Below, piece by piece: positions 52,683 to 62,220 of a stretch of 64,000 nt of DNA. This stretch comes from Rivularia sp. PCC 7116 (GTDB lineage Bacteria > Cyanobacteriota > Cyanobacteriia > Cyanobacteriales > Nostocaceae): positions 4,216,001 through 4,280,000 of the forward strand of contig NC_019678.1 in NCBI RefSeq assembly GCF_000316665.1, written 5' to 3'. The notes beneath the pieces were generated by a model, which was not told the DNA's origin, did no database searches, and saw only the letters and a list, made by a program, of their open reading frames with translations. Made by a program: the position numbers and the translations under genes. Position 1 is the first letter of the stretch. Each line of letters begins with the position of its first letter.

Positions 52683-53894
52683 GTGAAATTGAGATTAATC
52701 CGTTTGATTCCATTTCTTGATGATACTGTGTCTAGTTGGGCATTAGAAGCCCGCTTGTTACGCTGGTTAAGCTTGATTTGGCTGTTTGTAGGTTTAGCCG
52801 TATTATTTTCAGCTTCTTATCCACTTGCTGACGTTAAGCATGGTGATGGACTTTTTCTTTTCAAACGTCAACTGATAACTGTATTTTTAGGCTTGATACT
52901 TTTCAATATCATTGTAAATTTACCGTTTCATAAAATAATCGGAGTGTCCCATTGGCTGTTAATGCTGTTTTTGGGGTTGATTTTTCTGACTTTAGTTCCA
53001 GGTTTGGGTACTAGGGGGATTTATGGTACGACTCGTTGGTTTTCAATTGGGGGATTCACCATTCAACCTTCGGAATTTATCAAACCCTTCTTGGTATTGC
53101 AAAGTGCGCGGGTTTTTGGAAATTGGGAAAGACTTAGTTGGGGAATTCGTATTGCTTGGTTAGTGGTTTTTGGTTTTGCACTATTAGGAATTCTTGCTCA
53201 ACCTAACTTGAGTACCACCGCTCTTTGCGGTATAACTATTTGGTTAATCGCCCTGGCAGCTGGTTTACCTTACAAATATTTAGGAGGTAGCGCTGGTGCG
53301 GGAGTTATTTTAGCGCTGATGAGCGTTACCGTTAATAAATATCAACGCTTGCGGATTACTTCTTTTATTAACCCTTGGGACGATCCTCAAGGTACAGATT
53401 ACCAGTTAATTCAAAGTTTATTAGCGGTAGGCTCGGGTAATACTTGGGGTTCGGGATTTGGGCTTTCCCAACAAAAGCTTTCTTGGCTACCAATTGCAGA
53501 TAGCGACTTTATTTTTGCTGTGTTTGCTGAAGAATTTGGTTTTGTTGGCAGCGTCACGCTGTTGGTAATGTTGGCTGTATTCGCAACTTTGGGATTTATA
53601 GTAGCTCTGAAAGCCAAAAGTGTTATATACAGATTATCGGCAGTTGGAATTACTACCTTACTTACAGGGCAATCTTTTATAAATATTGGTGTTGCCAGTG
53701 GAGTTTTACCAACAACTGGTTTACCTTTACCTTTTTTTAGTTACGGCGGCAGTTCGATAATTGCTACATTGGTTGCCACAGCTTTATTAATTCGAGTTGC
53801 AAGGGAAAGTAACGAAGCTGAAGTGGTTCCAATCCGCAGACAGCCGACAAAACCCAGACGCGAACGACGGTTTTTACATAGAAATAAGTCTTAA
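52683..53894 (+). CDS. ftsW: Cell-division SEDS glycosyltransferase FtsW
   Basis: This 403-aa polytopic protein (about ten membrane segments) of the SEDS family polymerises septal peptidoglycan from lipid II. Signature regions are WFSIGGFTIQPSEFIKPFLV, AQPNLSTTALCGITIW, SFINPWDDPQGTDYQLIQSL and LPFFSYGGSSIIATLVATAL. The sequence after the last helix is long and arginine-rich, as in FtsW. The start is GTG 52683 (KLRLIRLIPFLDD follows). FtsW fits better than RodA, though the two are close. It is followed by a terminator. Confidence 0.9.
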   Translation: MKLRLIRLIPFLDDTVSSWALEARLLRWLSLIWLFVGLAVLFSASYPLADVKHGDGLFLFKRQLITVFLGLILFNIIVNLPFHKIIGVSHWLLMLFLGLIFLTLVPGLGTRGIYGTTRWFSIGGFTIQPSEFIKPFLVLQSARVFGNWERLSWGIRIAWLVVFGFALLGILAQPNLSTTALCGITIWLIALAAGLPYKYLGGSAGAGVILALMSVTVNKYQRLRITSFINPWDDPQGTDYQLIQSLLAVGSGNTWGSGFGLSQQKLSWLPIADSDFIFAVFAEEFGFVGSVTLLVMLAVFATLGFIVALKAKSVIYRLSAVGITTLLTGQSFINIGVASGVLPTTGLPLPFFSYGGSSIIATLVATALLIRVARESNEAEVVPIRRQPTKPRRERRFLHRNKS

Positions 53895-54020
53895 TTTAAT
53901 ACTTTTTATTCCACAGCAAGCAAATATATATTAAACTTGCTTGAATTATTCCCGTGCATGTTAGTAAGGTGAACTGTAAGTAGACTCATATAAAAATCAG
54001 TTTACCAACCGTTTTTATAT

Positions 54021-54044
54021 AGCCCGCATCAGCGGGCTTTATTT
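54021..54044 (+). terminator. Rho-independent terminator after ftsW
   Basis: AGCCCGC (54021-54027), loop ATCA, GCGGGCT (54032-54038), then TTATTTAT. About 125 bp after the ftsW stop. Confidence 0.75.
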
Positions 54045-54251
54045 ATGATTGAAAGCTTTCAGAGCATAAGCACAAAAATCATAAATAAAATCAGCAACTT
54101 TTCATTTTCCCTAAATTCCCCACGAATTTGCCCGAAAGGGGACATAAAAACTATACTTGTTTAGCATCTTCTTAATATTTAAGATTTTGCCTTTAATATT
54201 TTAGATTATTTATATAGCAATCCTATATAAGTTGTAAAAAAGATAGGTGCC

Positions 54252-54284
54252 AGAAACCCGGTTTTGTCAAAAAACCGGGTTTCT
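54252..54284. repeat. Intergenic hairpin AGAAACCCGGTTTT
   Basis: AGAAACCCGGTTTT (54252-54265) is the exact reverse complement of AAAACCGGGTTTCT (54271-54284). It may be a bidirectional terminator or one of the common dispersed palindromes. The rest of 54045-54446 has no gene. Confidence 0.7.
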
Positions 54285-54446
54285 CAAATCTCACGAATGA
54301 TTGAGGAATGCTATCTCAATAATTCCAGTAACTCAGTGCAAAATTATAAGCGAAAATAAGCTTTTTTCTAATTCATCCTTTTAACAATTATAATCCGACG
54401 GAAAAACTGCTCACTGTTCACTGCTCACTGCTCACTGATAACTGAT

Positions 54447-55319
54447 ATGTCTTGGTTTTTCTTTGCAATTTCCACAGCTTTTTTAGAATCACTCAGGGAT
54501 ATTTTCAATAAAAAGACGGTTTCAGTAATTGACGAATATATTCTAGTTTTTTCGTTTAATCTATTAACAGCAATATTCGCTTCACCGCTACTATTTTTTA
54601 ACGATATTCCAGCTTTAGGCGATAATTTTTTTTACGCTTTAATTGCCATCGGAGTTTTCAATACCATCGCATTTGTACTTTTTTTCAAAGCCATCAAAGC
54701 ATCAGATTTATCAATAGTTGCTCCCATAACAACATTAAGTCCGATATTCTTATTAATTACCTCTCCTTTTATTGTCGGTGAATTTCCCAACGCTATCGGT
54801 ATTTTAGGAATATTTATTATTGTGATTGGTGCTTATGTATTGAAATTTCAAGATAAAACCAGCGGATATTTAGCTCCCTTTAAATCATTATTCAAAGAAA
54901 CCGGCTCAAGATTAATGTTCGGAGTAGTATTAGTATGGAGCATTACCGCCAATGTTGATAAAATCGGCGTACAAAATTCCTCTCCAATTTTCTGGACAAT
55001 TACCGCACATTTAAGCGTAGCTCTATTTATCTTACCTATAGTATTTCTGAATTCAAAACCAAATATTCAAAACATCAAATCTAACTTCAAAAACTTAATT
55101 TTAATCGGTTTTATAAATACCTTGGCAATATTATGTCAAATGAGTGCATTACAGCTTGCTCTCGTATCCTTTGTAATTGCAGTCAAACGCACCAGCGCCT
55201 TATTTAATGTTTTATGGGGTTGGTTAATTTTTAAAGAACAAGGTATTAAAGAAAGAATTGCCGGATCGATGATTATGATTTTGGGAGTTGTGGTAATTAC
55301 ATTATCAAAAATGTTTTAG
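54447..55319 (+). CDS. EamA/DMT-family transporter
   Basis: This 290-aa protein has about ten hydrophobic helices arranged as two EamA halves: first half SWFFFAISTAFLESLRDIFN to FIIVIGAYVLKFQ, second half LMFGVVLVWSITANVDKIG to IAGSMIMILGVVVITLSKMF. The motif RTSALFNVLWGWLIFKEQ at the end of the second half is typical. Drug/metabolite transporters export or import small organic molecules across the inner membrane; the substrate is not predictable. It is preceded by short CTGCTCACTG repeats and is probably monocistronic. Confidence 0.9.
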   Translation: MSWFFFAISTAFLESLRDIFNKKTVSVIDEYILVFSFNLLTAIFASPLLFFNDIPALGDNFFYALIAIGVFNTIAFVLFFKAIKASDLSIVAPITTLSPIFLLITSPFIVGEFPNAIGILGIFIIVIGAYVLKFQDKTSGYLAPFKSLFKETGSRLMFGVVLVWSITANVDKIGVQNSSPIFWTITAHLSVALFILPIVFLNSKPNIQNIKSNFKNLILIGFINTLAILCQMSALQLALVSFVIAVKRTSALFNVLWGWLIFKEQGIKERIAGSMIMILGVVVITLSKMF

Positions 55320-55341
55320 TTGAAACCTCACCCCTTTTCTC

Positions 55342-55560
55342 GTTACAAGGCTCTGCCTTGTAATGCATATCAGGAGGCTCTGCCTCCTATTAAGGCGGAG
55401 CCTTTAGGTATGGGTTCCCAGCCGGAGTCTGGGAACCAGTTACAGTAGAAACCCGCCTTATGCCACTTCTGGTTACAAGGCTCTGCCTTGTAATGCATAT
55501 CAGGAGGCTCTGCCTCCGCTACAATATTAAGGCAGAGCCTTTAGATATTGATTCCCACTC
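55342..55560. repeat. 46-bp direct repeat pair (GGCTCTGCC type)
   Basis: An identical 46-bp unit starting GTTACAAGGCTCTGCCTTG and ending AGGAGGCTCTGCCTCC occurs at 55342-55387 and 55472-55517. Each is followed by a TTAAGGC(G/A)GAGCCTTTAG segment. Internal palindromes suggest a dispersed hairpin repeat. Confidence 0.8.
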
Positions 55561-55610
55561 AGAGACTGGAAGATAACTGTTCACTAATAACTGCTCACTG
55601 TTAACTGTTT

Positions 55611-56342
55611 ATGCTCGAAACCCTGCAAACTCAACTTTATCAACTCGAACAATTTGCGAATTCCCTTGTTTCTAACCAATTAACTCACCTCAGTTTGATA
55701 AGCATCGGCATTATTTTCCTAGCTGGTTTGCTTACCAGTCTTACTCCCTGTATGCTTTCGATGCTGCCCATCACCATTGGTTATATCGGCGGTTATGAAG
55801 CGAAAAGCCGCATCCAAGCAGCCGCTCAATCTACTTGGTTTGCTTTGGGATTGGCAACAACTCTTGCAGGACTCGGTATTATAGCAGCAACAGTAGGAAA
55901 AGTCTACGGTCAAATTGGTATTGGTTTACCGATTGTTGTCAGCGTCATTGCTATTTTAATGGGATTAAATCTACTCGAAGCTTTACCTTTGCAGCTTCCT
56001 GATTGGGGTGGTACCGATTGGATTTCTCAAGAATTACCCCAAGGTGTAAGAGCATATTGTATTGGATTAAGTTTCGGTTTGGTAGCTTCTCCTTGCAGTA
56101 CTCCCGTTTTAGCAAGTTTACTAGGATGGGTTGCTAGCACAAAAGATTTAATTTTAGGTGCTGCTTTATTACTTTCCTACACGGCAGGTTATGTGACACC
56201 ATTGATTTTAGCCGGTACTTTTACCGCTTCAATAAAGAAAATAATCGAAATACGTCGTTTTTCTGGTTGGATTAATCCCGTTAGCGGCGCATTATTAGTC
56301 GGATTCGGCGTATTTTCCTTAATTTCTCGCATTCCCCTTTAA
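55611..56342 (+). CDS. ccdA: Cytochrome c biogenesis protein CcdA
   Basis: This 243-aa protein has six membrane segments and the two redox cysteines in SLTPCMLSMLPITIGYIGGY and ASPCSTPVLASLLGWV. CcdA passes electrons from cytosolic thioredoxin across the thylakoid or plasma membrane to keep apocytochrome c haem-binding cysteines reduced. The following gene is ccsB, the haem-ligation partner, on the same strand 55 bp away. The two form the system II maturation pathway used for cytochromes such as c6 and f. Confidence 0.93.
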   Translation: MLETLQTQLYQLEQFANSLVSNQLTHLSLISIGIIFLAGLLTSLTPCMLSMLPITIGYIGGYEAKSRIQAAAQSTWFALGLATTLAGLGIIAATVGKVYGQIGIGLPIVVSVIAILMGLNLLEALPLQLPDWGGTDWISQELPQGVRAYCIGLSFGLVASPCSTPVLASLLGWVASTKDLILGAALLLSYTAGYVTPLILAGTFTASIKKIIEIRRFSGWINPVSGALLVGFGVFSLISRIPL

Positions 56343-56397
56343 TAATTCCTAATTAATAACTCCTAACTCCTAACTCATAACTCCTAACTAAAATTAA

Positions 56398-57798
56398 ATG
56401 ACTTTAGAAGAATCCTCAAAATCACCCTTAGCAGCATTCACAAGCTTTATCCGCAAGGAATTTCTACCAGTACTTACAGACTTGCGGTTGGCAATAATCC
56501 TACTGTTAGCGATCGCTGCATTTAGTATTACCGGTACAGTCATCGAACAAGGGCAATCTGTCGCTTTCTACCAAGAAAATTATCCGGAAAATCCGGCTTT
56601 ATTTGGTTTTATCACCTGGAAAGTAGTTATAATCCTTGGTTTAGACCACGTTTATCGTACCTGGTGGTTTTTATCTCTACTTATATTCTTCGGAGCTAGT
56701 TTAACAGCTTGTACTTTCACCCGTCAGCTTCCAGCATTAAAAGCAGCACGTCGTTGGAAGTTTTTCGATAAGCCCCGAAGATTTCAAAAGTTAGCCTTGA
56801 GTGCGGAATTCGATGTTGACAAAGACAATTTTACGTCTATTCAAAATCTGACTGAAATTCTGCAACAGCGCCGCTACAAAGTTTTTCAGGAAGACAATGA
56901 TAAACTCTACGCTCGCAAAGGAATTATCGGTAAAATTGGTCCGATTATAGTCCACATCGGGATTGTAGTTATTTTACTTGGTTCAATTCTAGGAGCTATG
57001 ACGGGATTTATGGCTCAGGAAATGGTTGCTAGTGGCGATACATTCCAAGTTAAAAATATCATAGATGCCGGACCTTGGGCGATGTCGCAAGTTCCCAAAG
57101 ATTGGGCTGTAAAAGTAAATCGCTTCTGGATTGATTATACTTCTACCGGAGAGATTGACCAATTTTACTCGGATATGTCGGTATTAGATCAAGAAGGGAA
57201 AGAAGTAGACAAAGACACGATTTTCGTCAACCATCCTTTACGACACAAAGGAGTTACCCTTTATCAAACTGATTGGGGAATTGCAGCAGTAAAAGTAAAA
57301 GTCAACAGAAGTCCTATTTTTGAACTTCCGATGGCACAACTTGACACCGGCGGAAAAGGACGACTTTGGGGTACTTGGATTCCCACCAAGCCGGATTTGA
57401 GTGAAGGCGTTTCTTTGTTAGCCAAAGATTTACAGGGAACCGTATTAATTTACGATGCTAAAGGTAAACTAGTTAATACCGTCCGCGAAGGAATGACTGC
57501 CGAGGTTAATGGCGTTACCTTAAAAATATTAGAAGTAGTTGGTTCTACTGGATTGCAAATTAAAGCAGACCCAGGTATACCAGTCGTTTATGCTGGTTTT
57601 GCTTTATTAATGATGGGAGTAGTAATGAGTTATTTTTCTCACTCCCAGGTGTGGGTATTGCAGGAAGAAGATAACTTATATGTTGGCGGTAAAACCAATC
57701 GCGCTCAAGTTGCTTTTGAAGGAGAAATGGTAGAGATTTTTGAGCAGGTAAATTCTCAATCAAAAGGTGAATCTACAAAGTCTCTAGTTTCGATATAA
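56398..57798 (+). CDS. ccsB: Cytochrome c synthase subunit CcsB (Ccs1/ResB)
   Basis: The 466-aa ResB-family protein has three N-terminal membrane helices ([60 protein letters not shown]), a large lumenal domain (about 205-390) and a last helix ([20 protein letters not shown]). [20 protein letters not shown] and [18 protein letters not shown] are family hallmarks. With CcsA it delivers haem and attaches it to apocytochrome c. Coupling with ccdA supports the call. ccsA is not in the window. Confidence 0.93.
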   Translation: MTLEESSKSPLAAFTSFIRKEFLPVLTDLRLAIILLLAIAAFSITGTVIEQGQSVAFYQENYPENPALFGFITWKVVIILGLDHVYRTWWFLSLLIFFGASLTACTFTRQLPALKAARRWKFFDKPRRFQKLALSAEFDVDKDNFTSIQNLTEILQQRRYKVFQEDNDKLYARKGIIGKIGPIIVHIGIVVILLGSILGAMTGFMAQEMVASGDTFQVKNIIDAGPWAMSQVPKDWAVKVNRFWIDYTSTGEIDQFYSDMSVLDQEGKEVDKDTIFVNHPLRHKGVTLYQTDWGIAAVKVKVNRSPIFELPMAQLDTGGKGRLWGTWIPTKPDLSEGVSLLAKDLQGTVLIYDAKGKLVNTVREGMTAEVNGVTLKILEVVGSTGLQIKADPGIPVVYAGFALLMMGVVMSYFSHSQVWVLQEEDNLYVGGKTNRAQVAFEGEMVEIFEQVNSQSKGESTKSLVSI

Positions 57799-57867
57799 GT
57801 TGGGAATTGGGCATTGGGCATTGGGCATAATGTTGTTGTATTATATTCAACCGAAAAACGCTATATA

Positions 57868-58518
57868 ATGCAGGATTTGAATATTGGATTTTTGAGTGCT
57901 AATCAAACGACTGTCAAATCAAAAGGTAGAGAATTTCTAGACTTATTACGCACTTATCTACCAGCTTTCAATCCTGTTCGCTATGGAGCTTGGGAACCCT
58001 TAAATAATTACTTTAACTTTAGTAATATTGAAAAGCCTCTGCAATGCTCGAATAACGAATATTTTCTTTGGAAAAGTAAGCGTCATGCTTGTGAAGAGAT
58101 TGCTTCAATGGACAGTAAATCCATCCATTCTAGTATTGATATTATTGGCAAGTCCGAATCGGTTGATTGTACTCAAGTCGTTAGTTTCTTTTTAAAGACT
58201 ACTGAATTAATCAAACCCGACTTTGCCTATGTCCACTTATTTTCCGACGAGGAACTACATACAATTACCAAAGGAATTAATACAACTTTCTACGATATGT
58301 CAATGCCTTTTCGGACTGGTATATCTACATATGAGTTACGAAAGTACATACCTAATTTGTGTTGGGGAACTATTTTTGGTTCTCCATATATCAAACTTTT
58401 TGAGCGAGAGCATATTTTGTCTTCCCCAGCTTCAAAAGTTCAGCAACTATCTGAGAATGCAATATATATTCAGCTAAGTGAAGATCTTACAGACTTGAAG
58501 CAACTTATCAAAGCGTGA
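57868..58518 (+). CDS. Hypothetical protein, possibly immunity-protein-like (Imm52/DUF3396 type)
   Basis: I start at ATG 57868 (MQDLNIGFLSANQTTVKSKG, 216 aa); the longer frame from 57814 begins inside a GGGCATT tandem repeat. The C-terminal part, YELRKYIPNLCWGTIFGSPY, then KLFEREHILSSPASKV and AIYIQLSEDL, has the pattern of Imm52/DUF3396 immunity proteins for contact-dependent or type VI toxins. No toxin gene is next to it. The match is by eye and weak. Confidence 0.5.
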   Translation: MQDLNIGFLSANQTTVKSKGREFLDLLRTYLPAFNPVRYGAWEPLNNYFNFSNIEKPLQCSNNEYFLWKSKRHACEEIASMDSKSIHSSIDIIGKSESVDCTQVVSFFLKTTELIKPDFAYVHLFSDEELHTITKGINTTFYDMSMPFRTGISTYELRKYIPNLCWGTIFGSPYIKLFEREHILSSPASKVQQLSENAIYIQLSEDLTDLKQLIKA

Positions 58519-59015
58519 ATGCCAGCCGCAAGAAAGTTAAACAACACCTAAATAATAATACTTTTCTCGATTTTGAATTAGGTAGGAAGTATCAATACAA
58601 TACTCCTGAGTTTTATTTTGTTTAGGAAAATGTTGGATTACGCCTTATTTCAGTTCAAATCTTGCAATGTCGTTAAGCCCCAATACTCGCCTTGAAATAA
58701 ATTTCAAGGCTAATATGCAAAGTACGTTAAAACGCACTAAAAGCCTTACCTAGTCTGATTTATCAGACTTAGTTTTTGAGCCTGGGAATTTATTCCAAGG
58801 CGGTTGTTAAAATAGTGCATAATGTTGGTTTCACCTAACTAACATTATTTTCCTGTTATACCGAATTATCGAAACAGCTTAAATAAGATGAGACGTTGCA
58901 CTGCAACGTCTCTACATTGTTAATTTATATTTATCGTAGTTAGAAACTGGAATTCTTTTTGTGAAAGTAAAGATAGATTATTTTGATTTCTCGACTATCT
59001 CCAATGCCCTATTCC
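58519..59015. other. Intergenic region with dispersed repeats
   Basis: 58752-58801 repeats the AGTCTGATTTATCAGACTT / CCTGGGAATTTATTCCAAGG element of 52110-52190; 58680-58720 has CTTGAAATAAATTTCAAGG; 58889-58916 is a GAGACGTTGC/GCAACGTCTC hairpin. A 36-codon frame (58515-58625) overlaps the preceding stop as GTGA but is too short to trust. Confidence 0.55.
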
Positions 59016-59402
59016 CTATTTTTTATGATTAACTTCCACAACGGTATGTACGTTACCGCGTGGCGTAAAATCGGCTTTCACATTAATTTCCAAAGGGTCG
59101 CAAGCTGCAACAATATCATCTAAAATTTGATTGGCTGATTCTTCGTGGGAAATATATCTATCCCTATAACTATTGATGTAAAGCTTGATTGCCTTTAATT
59201 CCACAACCTTTTCGTCGGGGACGTAATTTACATAAATTGTCGCGAAATCTGGATAACCGGAAAACGGACATTTACAGGTAAATTCTGGCAAAGTAATACT
59301 GATATTGTATCTTCTGCCAACGCGGGGATTGGGAAAAGTAATTAACTTTCCTTCCGAAATCTCGCGCTCGCCATATTTAACTTCAATATCTGTCTGTGTC
59401 AT
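59016..59402 (-). CDS. queF: NADPH-dependent 7-cyano-7-deazaguanine reductase QueF
   Basis: The 128-aa short-type QueF is of the tunnel-fold family. FTCKCPFSGYPDFATIYVNY holds the catalytic cysteine, ELKAIKLYINSYRDRYISHEE is the family's nucleotide/NADPH-binding signature, and GNVHTVVEV closes the domain. It reduces preQ0 to preQ1 for queuosine at tRNA wobble position 34. Length is normal. The gene is monocistronic and flanked downstream by repeats. No other queuosine gene is nearby. Confidence 0.95.
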   Translation of the reverse strand: MTQTDIEVKYGEREISEGKLITFPNPRVGRRYNISITLPEFTCKCPFSGYPDFATIYVNYVPDEKVVELKAIKLYINSYRDRYISHEESANQILDDIVAACDPLEINVKADFTPRGNVHTVVEVNHKK

Positions 59403-59490
59403 TTATACTTACTAATAATTAATAATTTAAATAGTTAACAGCGAATAGAGAATAGAAAAATAATCTAAAAGCTAAAATTAAATAACTCTT

Positions 59491-59523
59491 ACTGTTAACT
59501 GTTAACTGTTAACTGTTAACTGA
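59491..59523. repeat. Heptanucleotide tandem repeat (TTAACTG)n
   Basis: Four to five perfect TTAACTG units (ACTGTTAACTGTTAACTG onward) lie between queF and the Cys-cluster protein gene. TTAACTG is self-complementary in part (GTTAAC), so the tract can fold. Confidence 0.85.
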
Positions 59524-59922
59524 CTATTCCCCTTCCCAATCGGGACAGCTTTCATCTTCATACCCGCTTGGATGCATACCGCAAACTAATAAATTACCGT
59601 TGTAAACTTGTCCGTGATAGTTACGGCAACCCATGCAGGCAGGATTTTTTTCTGCTGTGGGTTCAACAGGATAAGGCAGATGACTGCTCAAGTCATCTCC
59701 TAAAACATCTTCAAAATCCCAATAGACTTCTAAAAATGGTTCTGCTAAATCCTGCAAATACTGATCTACCTCAGAAAGTAGTGAAGTTTGAACTTGTTCG
59801 CTAAGCTCTTCAGTCATTTCAATAAAAGTATCTACTACTTCTGTCATCCCCGTAAAGAAGCGTTCTACTTCATCCGATACCGATTTTACTATGTCCGAAA
59901 AATCTTTTTGCCACTCATCCAT
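59524..59922 (-). CDS. Conserved cyanobacterial protein with C-terminal four-Cys cluster
   Basis: In this 132-aa protein, residues 1-75 are acidic helix (VSDEVERFFTGMTEVVDTFI; SLLSEVDQYLQDLAEPFLEV). The tail has Cys pattern C-x2-C (ACMGCRNYHG) plus CGMHPSG and SCPDWE, a likely zinc or iron-sulphur site. I know similar sequences as cyanobacterial hypotheticals without a function. No neighbour gives a clue. Soluble, no signal peptide. Confidence 0.75.
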   Translation of the reverse strand: MDEWQKDFSDIVKSVSDEVERFFTGMTEVVDTFIEMTEELSEQVQTSLLSEVDQYLQDLAEPFLEVYWDFEDVLGDDLSSHLPYPVEPTAEKNPACMGCRNYHGQVYNGNLLVCGMHPSGYEDESCPDWEGE

Positions 59923-60175
59923 AAAAAATAGTCCTCACTCTCTTTAATAATAGGACATTTATTTCAACGCTTTTAACACGTCTTCAGGAGGGTGGCAATT
60001 AACAAATGTAACCGTTTAGCACTCAAAAACCATTTACAAAATGCTTAATGTTGTGCGGGTCTAAAATACTAAAAGTTCACCCCAAGGGATATTCTATAAT
60101 AATAATCCTGGAATGTCCGTTAACTATCTTCAGGCAATTACTAGCTTTGAGCTTAATAATACACCGATGTCTTAG

Positions 60176-60559
60176 TTACTGGTCGCGCTGCAAACGACGC
60201 AATTCTTCTTGCATCCGTTTAACTTGATCGCGCAACTTATCCACATCTTGAACCTCTGGCGATTCCTTTTCGCTGGGTTCTTCATCATCCCCTAAAATTT
60301 CAATGCGGCGGGGTTCAGCCCGAGTTGTGCTTTCTTCGCTTCCATCACTCGCAGATGATTGAGCTTGTTTCATCATATCTTCTACAAACTTCCGGGCTTC
60401 TTCGGCGTTCATTTCGCCCTTTGCAACCATTTCATCTGCTAGTTTTTGGGCTTGCGATCGCAATTCGGCTAAAGTTCCACCTGCTTTTTCGCTAGCGTAA
60501 GAGGCTAACCCAACACCAAGGTAAAAAGCTTTTTTAGCAATATCTCCGAAACCAGGCAT
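60176..60559 (-). CDS. Phasin-like coiled-coil protein
   Basis: This 127-aa protein begins MPGFGDIAKKAFYLGVGLAS, with a short amphipathic/hydrophobic helix, then LAELRSQAQKLADEMVAKGE, an acidic linker (GDDEEPSEKESPEVQDVD) and a C-terminal coiled coil (KLRDQVKRMQEELRRLQ). The N-terminal half resembles phasin-family proteins, which coat polyhydroxyalkanoate granules, but many such short cyanobacterial proteins are of unknown role. The SRP RNA gene lies just upstream on the same strand. Confidence 0.65.
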   Translation of the reverse strand: MPGFGDIAKKAFYLGVGLASYASEKAGGTLAELRSQAQKLADEMVAKGEMNAEEARKFVEDMMKQAQSSASDGSEESTTRAEPRRIEILGDDEEPSEKESPEVQDVDKLRDQVKRMQEELRRLQRDQ

Positions 60560-60584
60560 TATACAGCAATACTCTTAAAAATAG

Positions 60585-60683
60585 GGCGACCCGGAGTCTA
60601 CGCCTACTGCAAGCATCCCGTATTGCTGCTACCGTCAGGTCCTGACAAAGTTTGGGCGTTGCAGTTGCATAGGTCCAGGTCTA
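60585..60683 (-). ncRNA. ffs: Signal recognition particle RNA (4.5S type)
   Basis: On the minus strand the sequence contains GTCAGGACCTGACGGTAGCA, then GCAATACGGGATGCTTGCAG, the conserved SRP domain IV hairpin with its symmetric and asymmetric loops. Outer arms pair: GACC near 60681 with GGTC near 60588, and CTATGC with GCGTAG. The approximate length of 99 nt fits small bacterial SRP RNA. It is partner of Ffh in cotranslational membrane targeting. Exact ends are estimated. Confidence 0.9.
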
Positions 60684-60738
60684 GAAACAATATAGCACTA
60701 ATTTGTTAAAATGTGGAACAAACTGCATGTAATTTTAT

Positions 60739-61005
60739 TTATTCGACTATAAGCCGCCATTCGTATAGCTTATAGTCAACGCAATTATTTTCAATCAATG
60801 GATCGCGGGAAACAATTGCTTGGGCTTCATCCATTGAAGCTGCCTTAAATAGTAGCATTCCGCCACCATACTGCGCCCAATAGCCAGTTTTTGCTTCGTG
60901 TCCTTTATTTTTCAAGTCTTCTACATAAGCTTTGTGAGCGGGAACGTATTTATCGAAGGTGGATTTATCAACTTTACCTGTTTCTATTTTCGCAAACCAC
61001 GGCAT
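60739..61005 (-). CDS. YciI-family protein
   Basis: The 88-aa dimeric alpha+beta barrel of the YciI family: MPWFAKIETGKVDKSTFDKY, the conserved HKAYVEDLKNKG (His in the active-site helix), GGGMLLFKAASMDEAQAIVS and RDPLIENNCVDYKLYEWRL. The Asp in SRDP is also conserved. Members have been tied to small-molecule or peroxide chemistry, but the reaction is unproven. Monocistronic, just upstream of the SRP RNA gene on the same strand. Confidence 0.9.
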   Translation of the reverse strand: MPWFAKIETGKVDKSTFDKYVPAHKAYVEDLKNKGHEAKTGYWAQYGGGMLLFKAASMDEAQAIVSRDPLIENNCVDYKLYEWRLIVE

Positions 61006-61260
61006 TTGATTCTACTTCCTTGAAAATATTATGGGCTATTTGTGCTTATTTATTAACTGTAAAAGAAAGTAGTTCTATGGGAGTAACACATTGATATTGC
61101 GTTTTGCTTGCTCGTGTGTGACACAAGTAAGAAGGGCAAAGAGAAAATAATTTTATTTGCAAGACTTATAAACAATTGTGAATTTGATAAGCTCGTAATC
61201 ATTAAGATTCGGAATGACAAAGTACGAAACGAATCAACAAACTAATAAATATTTCAAACA

Positions 61261-62220
61261 TTATGTAATTGTAAATTTCTTCTTGCGTCGTCTGAAGACA
61301 GCACCGGATACAACAGCGCCAAGAGCTAGAATTCCCGTGGTAGGTTCGGGAACTTCTGCTTTAGCAAAAGTCATGCGATCGAAAGCAACCATATCATTTG
61401 TTCCTTTTACAGTATCGCTAACATCGAACCGAACCTGAGTGAAATAATCAGCTTCAGAGTCAGCTATATAGCCAGAGTAGAAAGCTGTGCCTCGAATAGT
61501 ATCTACATTTTTTTCTTTCTTCATTGTTTCAGGATCGGAAATTCCTAAGCTGACATATTTTGTGTCGCCACTCGCAAGGGTAAACTCAACACCCATCACA
61601 CCACCACGCTCAAAGTCAGTACCGTAGAAACCAAAAGCTGACATTTTTTGTGCGAAATCAAAAACGATGCTGCTATCTTTTCCTGCATTAGTGTTTAGGA
61701 ACTGGTTTTCCTGCCAGTCTGTACCTTCTTCGCTGATACCGTAGCGACCACCCTGGAAATTTGTACCACCATTAGCCTTTCCATTCGTTTTTTCGATTGA
61801 TGAGCGTAGTTTCCAATCGTCAACGCCTGGTGTTTGAGCATTCAAATTCTCGTCCAAGATTTCCATATTGACAATGCTACCGTCAGTAGTTTTGACATCC
61901 AGGTCGTAATATAGTCTGCCTTGATTCTTGTCTTCATCATTGTCTCCGTCAGCGGTGAAGCCTTCATTAACTTCAAAGTTAACGGTTCCAATTGATGCTC
62001 CGCCAAGTGCGTTCAAAAAATCCTGTTCGGCTTGGAAGCTATTTTCTAATTCTGATGCGAATGGTACGTCTGTAACTCTGTCGCTGCTACTAGGATTTCC
62101 GAAATGTTGAAGGTCTTCACCAAAAAATGAGGCTGCTTTAGCAGAGGAAGCACTGCTAGCAATTCCAACTAAACTGACTGCTAAGGAAGCAAAAACCAAA
62201 CCTAACTCTTTAAACTTCAT
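61261..62220 (-). CDS. PEP-CTERM sorted exported protein
   Basis: This 319-aa protein has a Sec signal peptide (MKFKELGLVFASLAVSLVGI, cleavage near AKAAS), an all-beta acidic body (SIVFDFAQKMSAFGFYGTDF, GVEFTLASGDTKYVSLGI, TQVRFDVSDTVKGTNDMVAF) and a classical PEP-CTERM end: VPEPTTGILALGAVVSGAVF, then RRRKKKF. The body resembles lectin-like or PEP-CTERM extracellular proteins. It should be cleaved by an exosortase and delivered outside the cell. No exosortase gene is in the window. Confidence 0.9.
   Translation of the reverse strand: MKFKELGLVFASLAVSLVGIASSASSAKAASFFGEDLQHFGNPSSSDRVTDVPFASELENSFQAEQDFLNALGGASIGTVNFEVNEGFTADGDNDEDKNQGRLYYDLDVKTTDGSIVNMEILDENLNAQTPGVDDWKLRSSIEKTNGKANGGTNFQGGRYGISEEGTDWQENQFLNTNAGKDSSIVFDFAQKMSAFGFYGTDFERGGVMGVEFTLASGDTKYVSLGISDPETMKKEKNVDTIRGTAFYSGYIADSEADYFTQVRFDVSDTVKGTNDMVAFDRMTFAKAEVPEPTTGILALGAVVSGAVFRRRKKKFTIT

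Noticed and set aside
58515-58625. 36-codon frame overlapping the preceding stop as GTGA
   Set aside because: Too short and without a motif; noted only as a possible gene stump.
60891-61094. 67-codon plus-strand frame
   Set aside because: Antisense to the YciI gene and its promoter.
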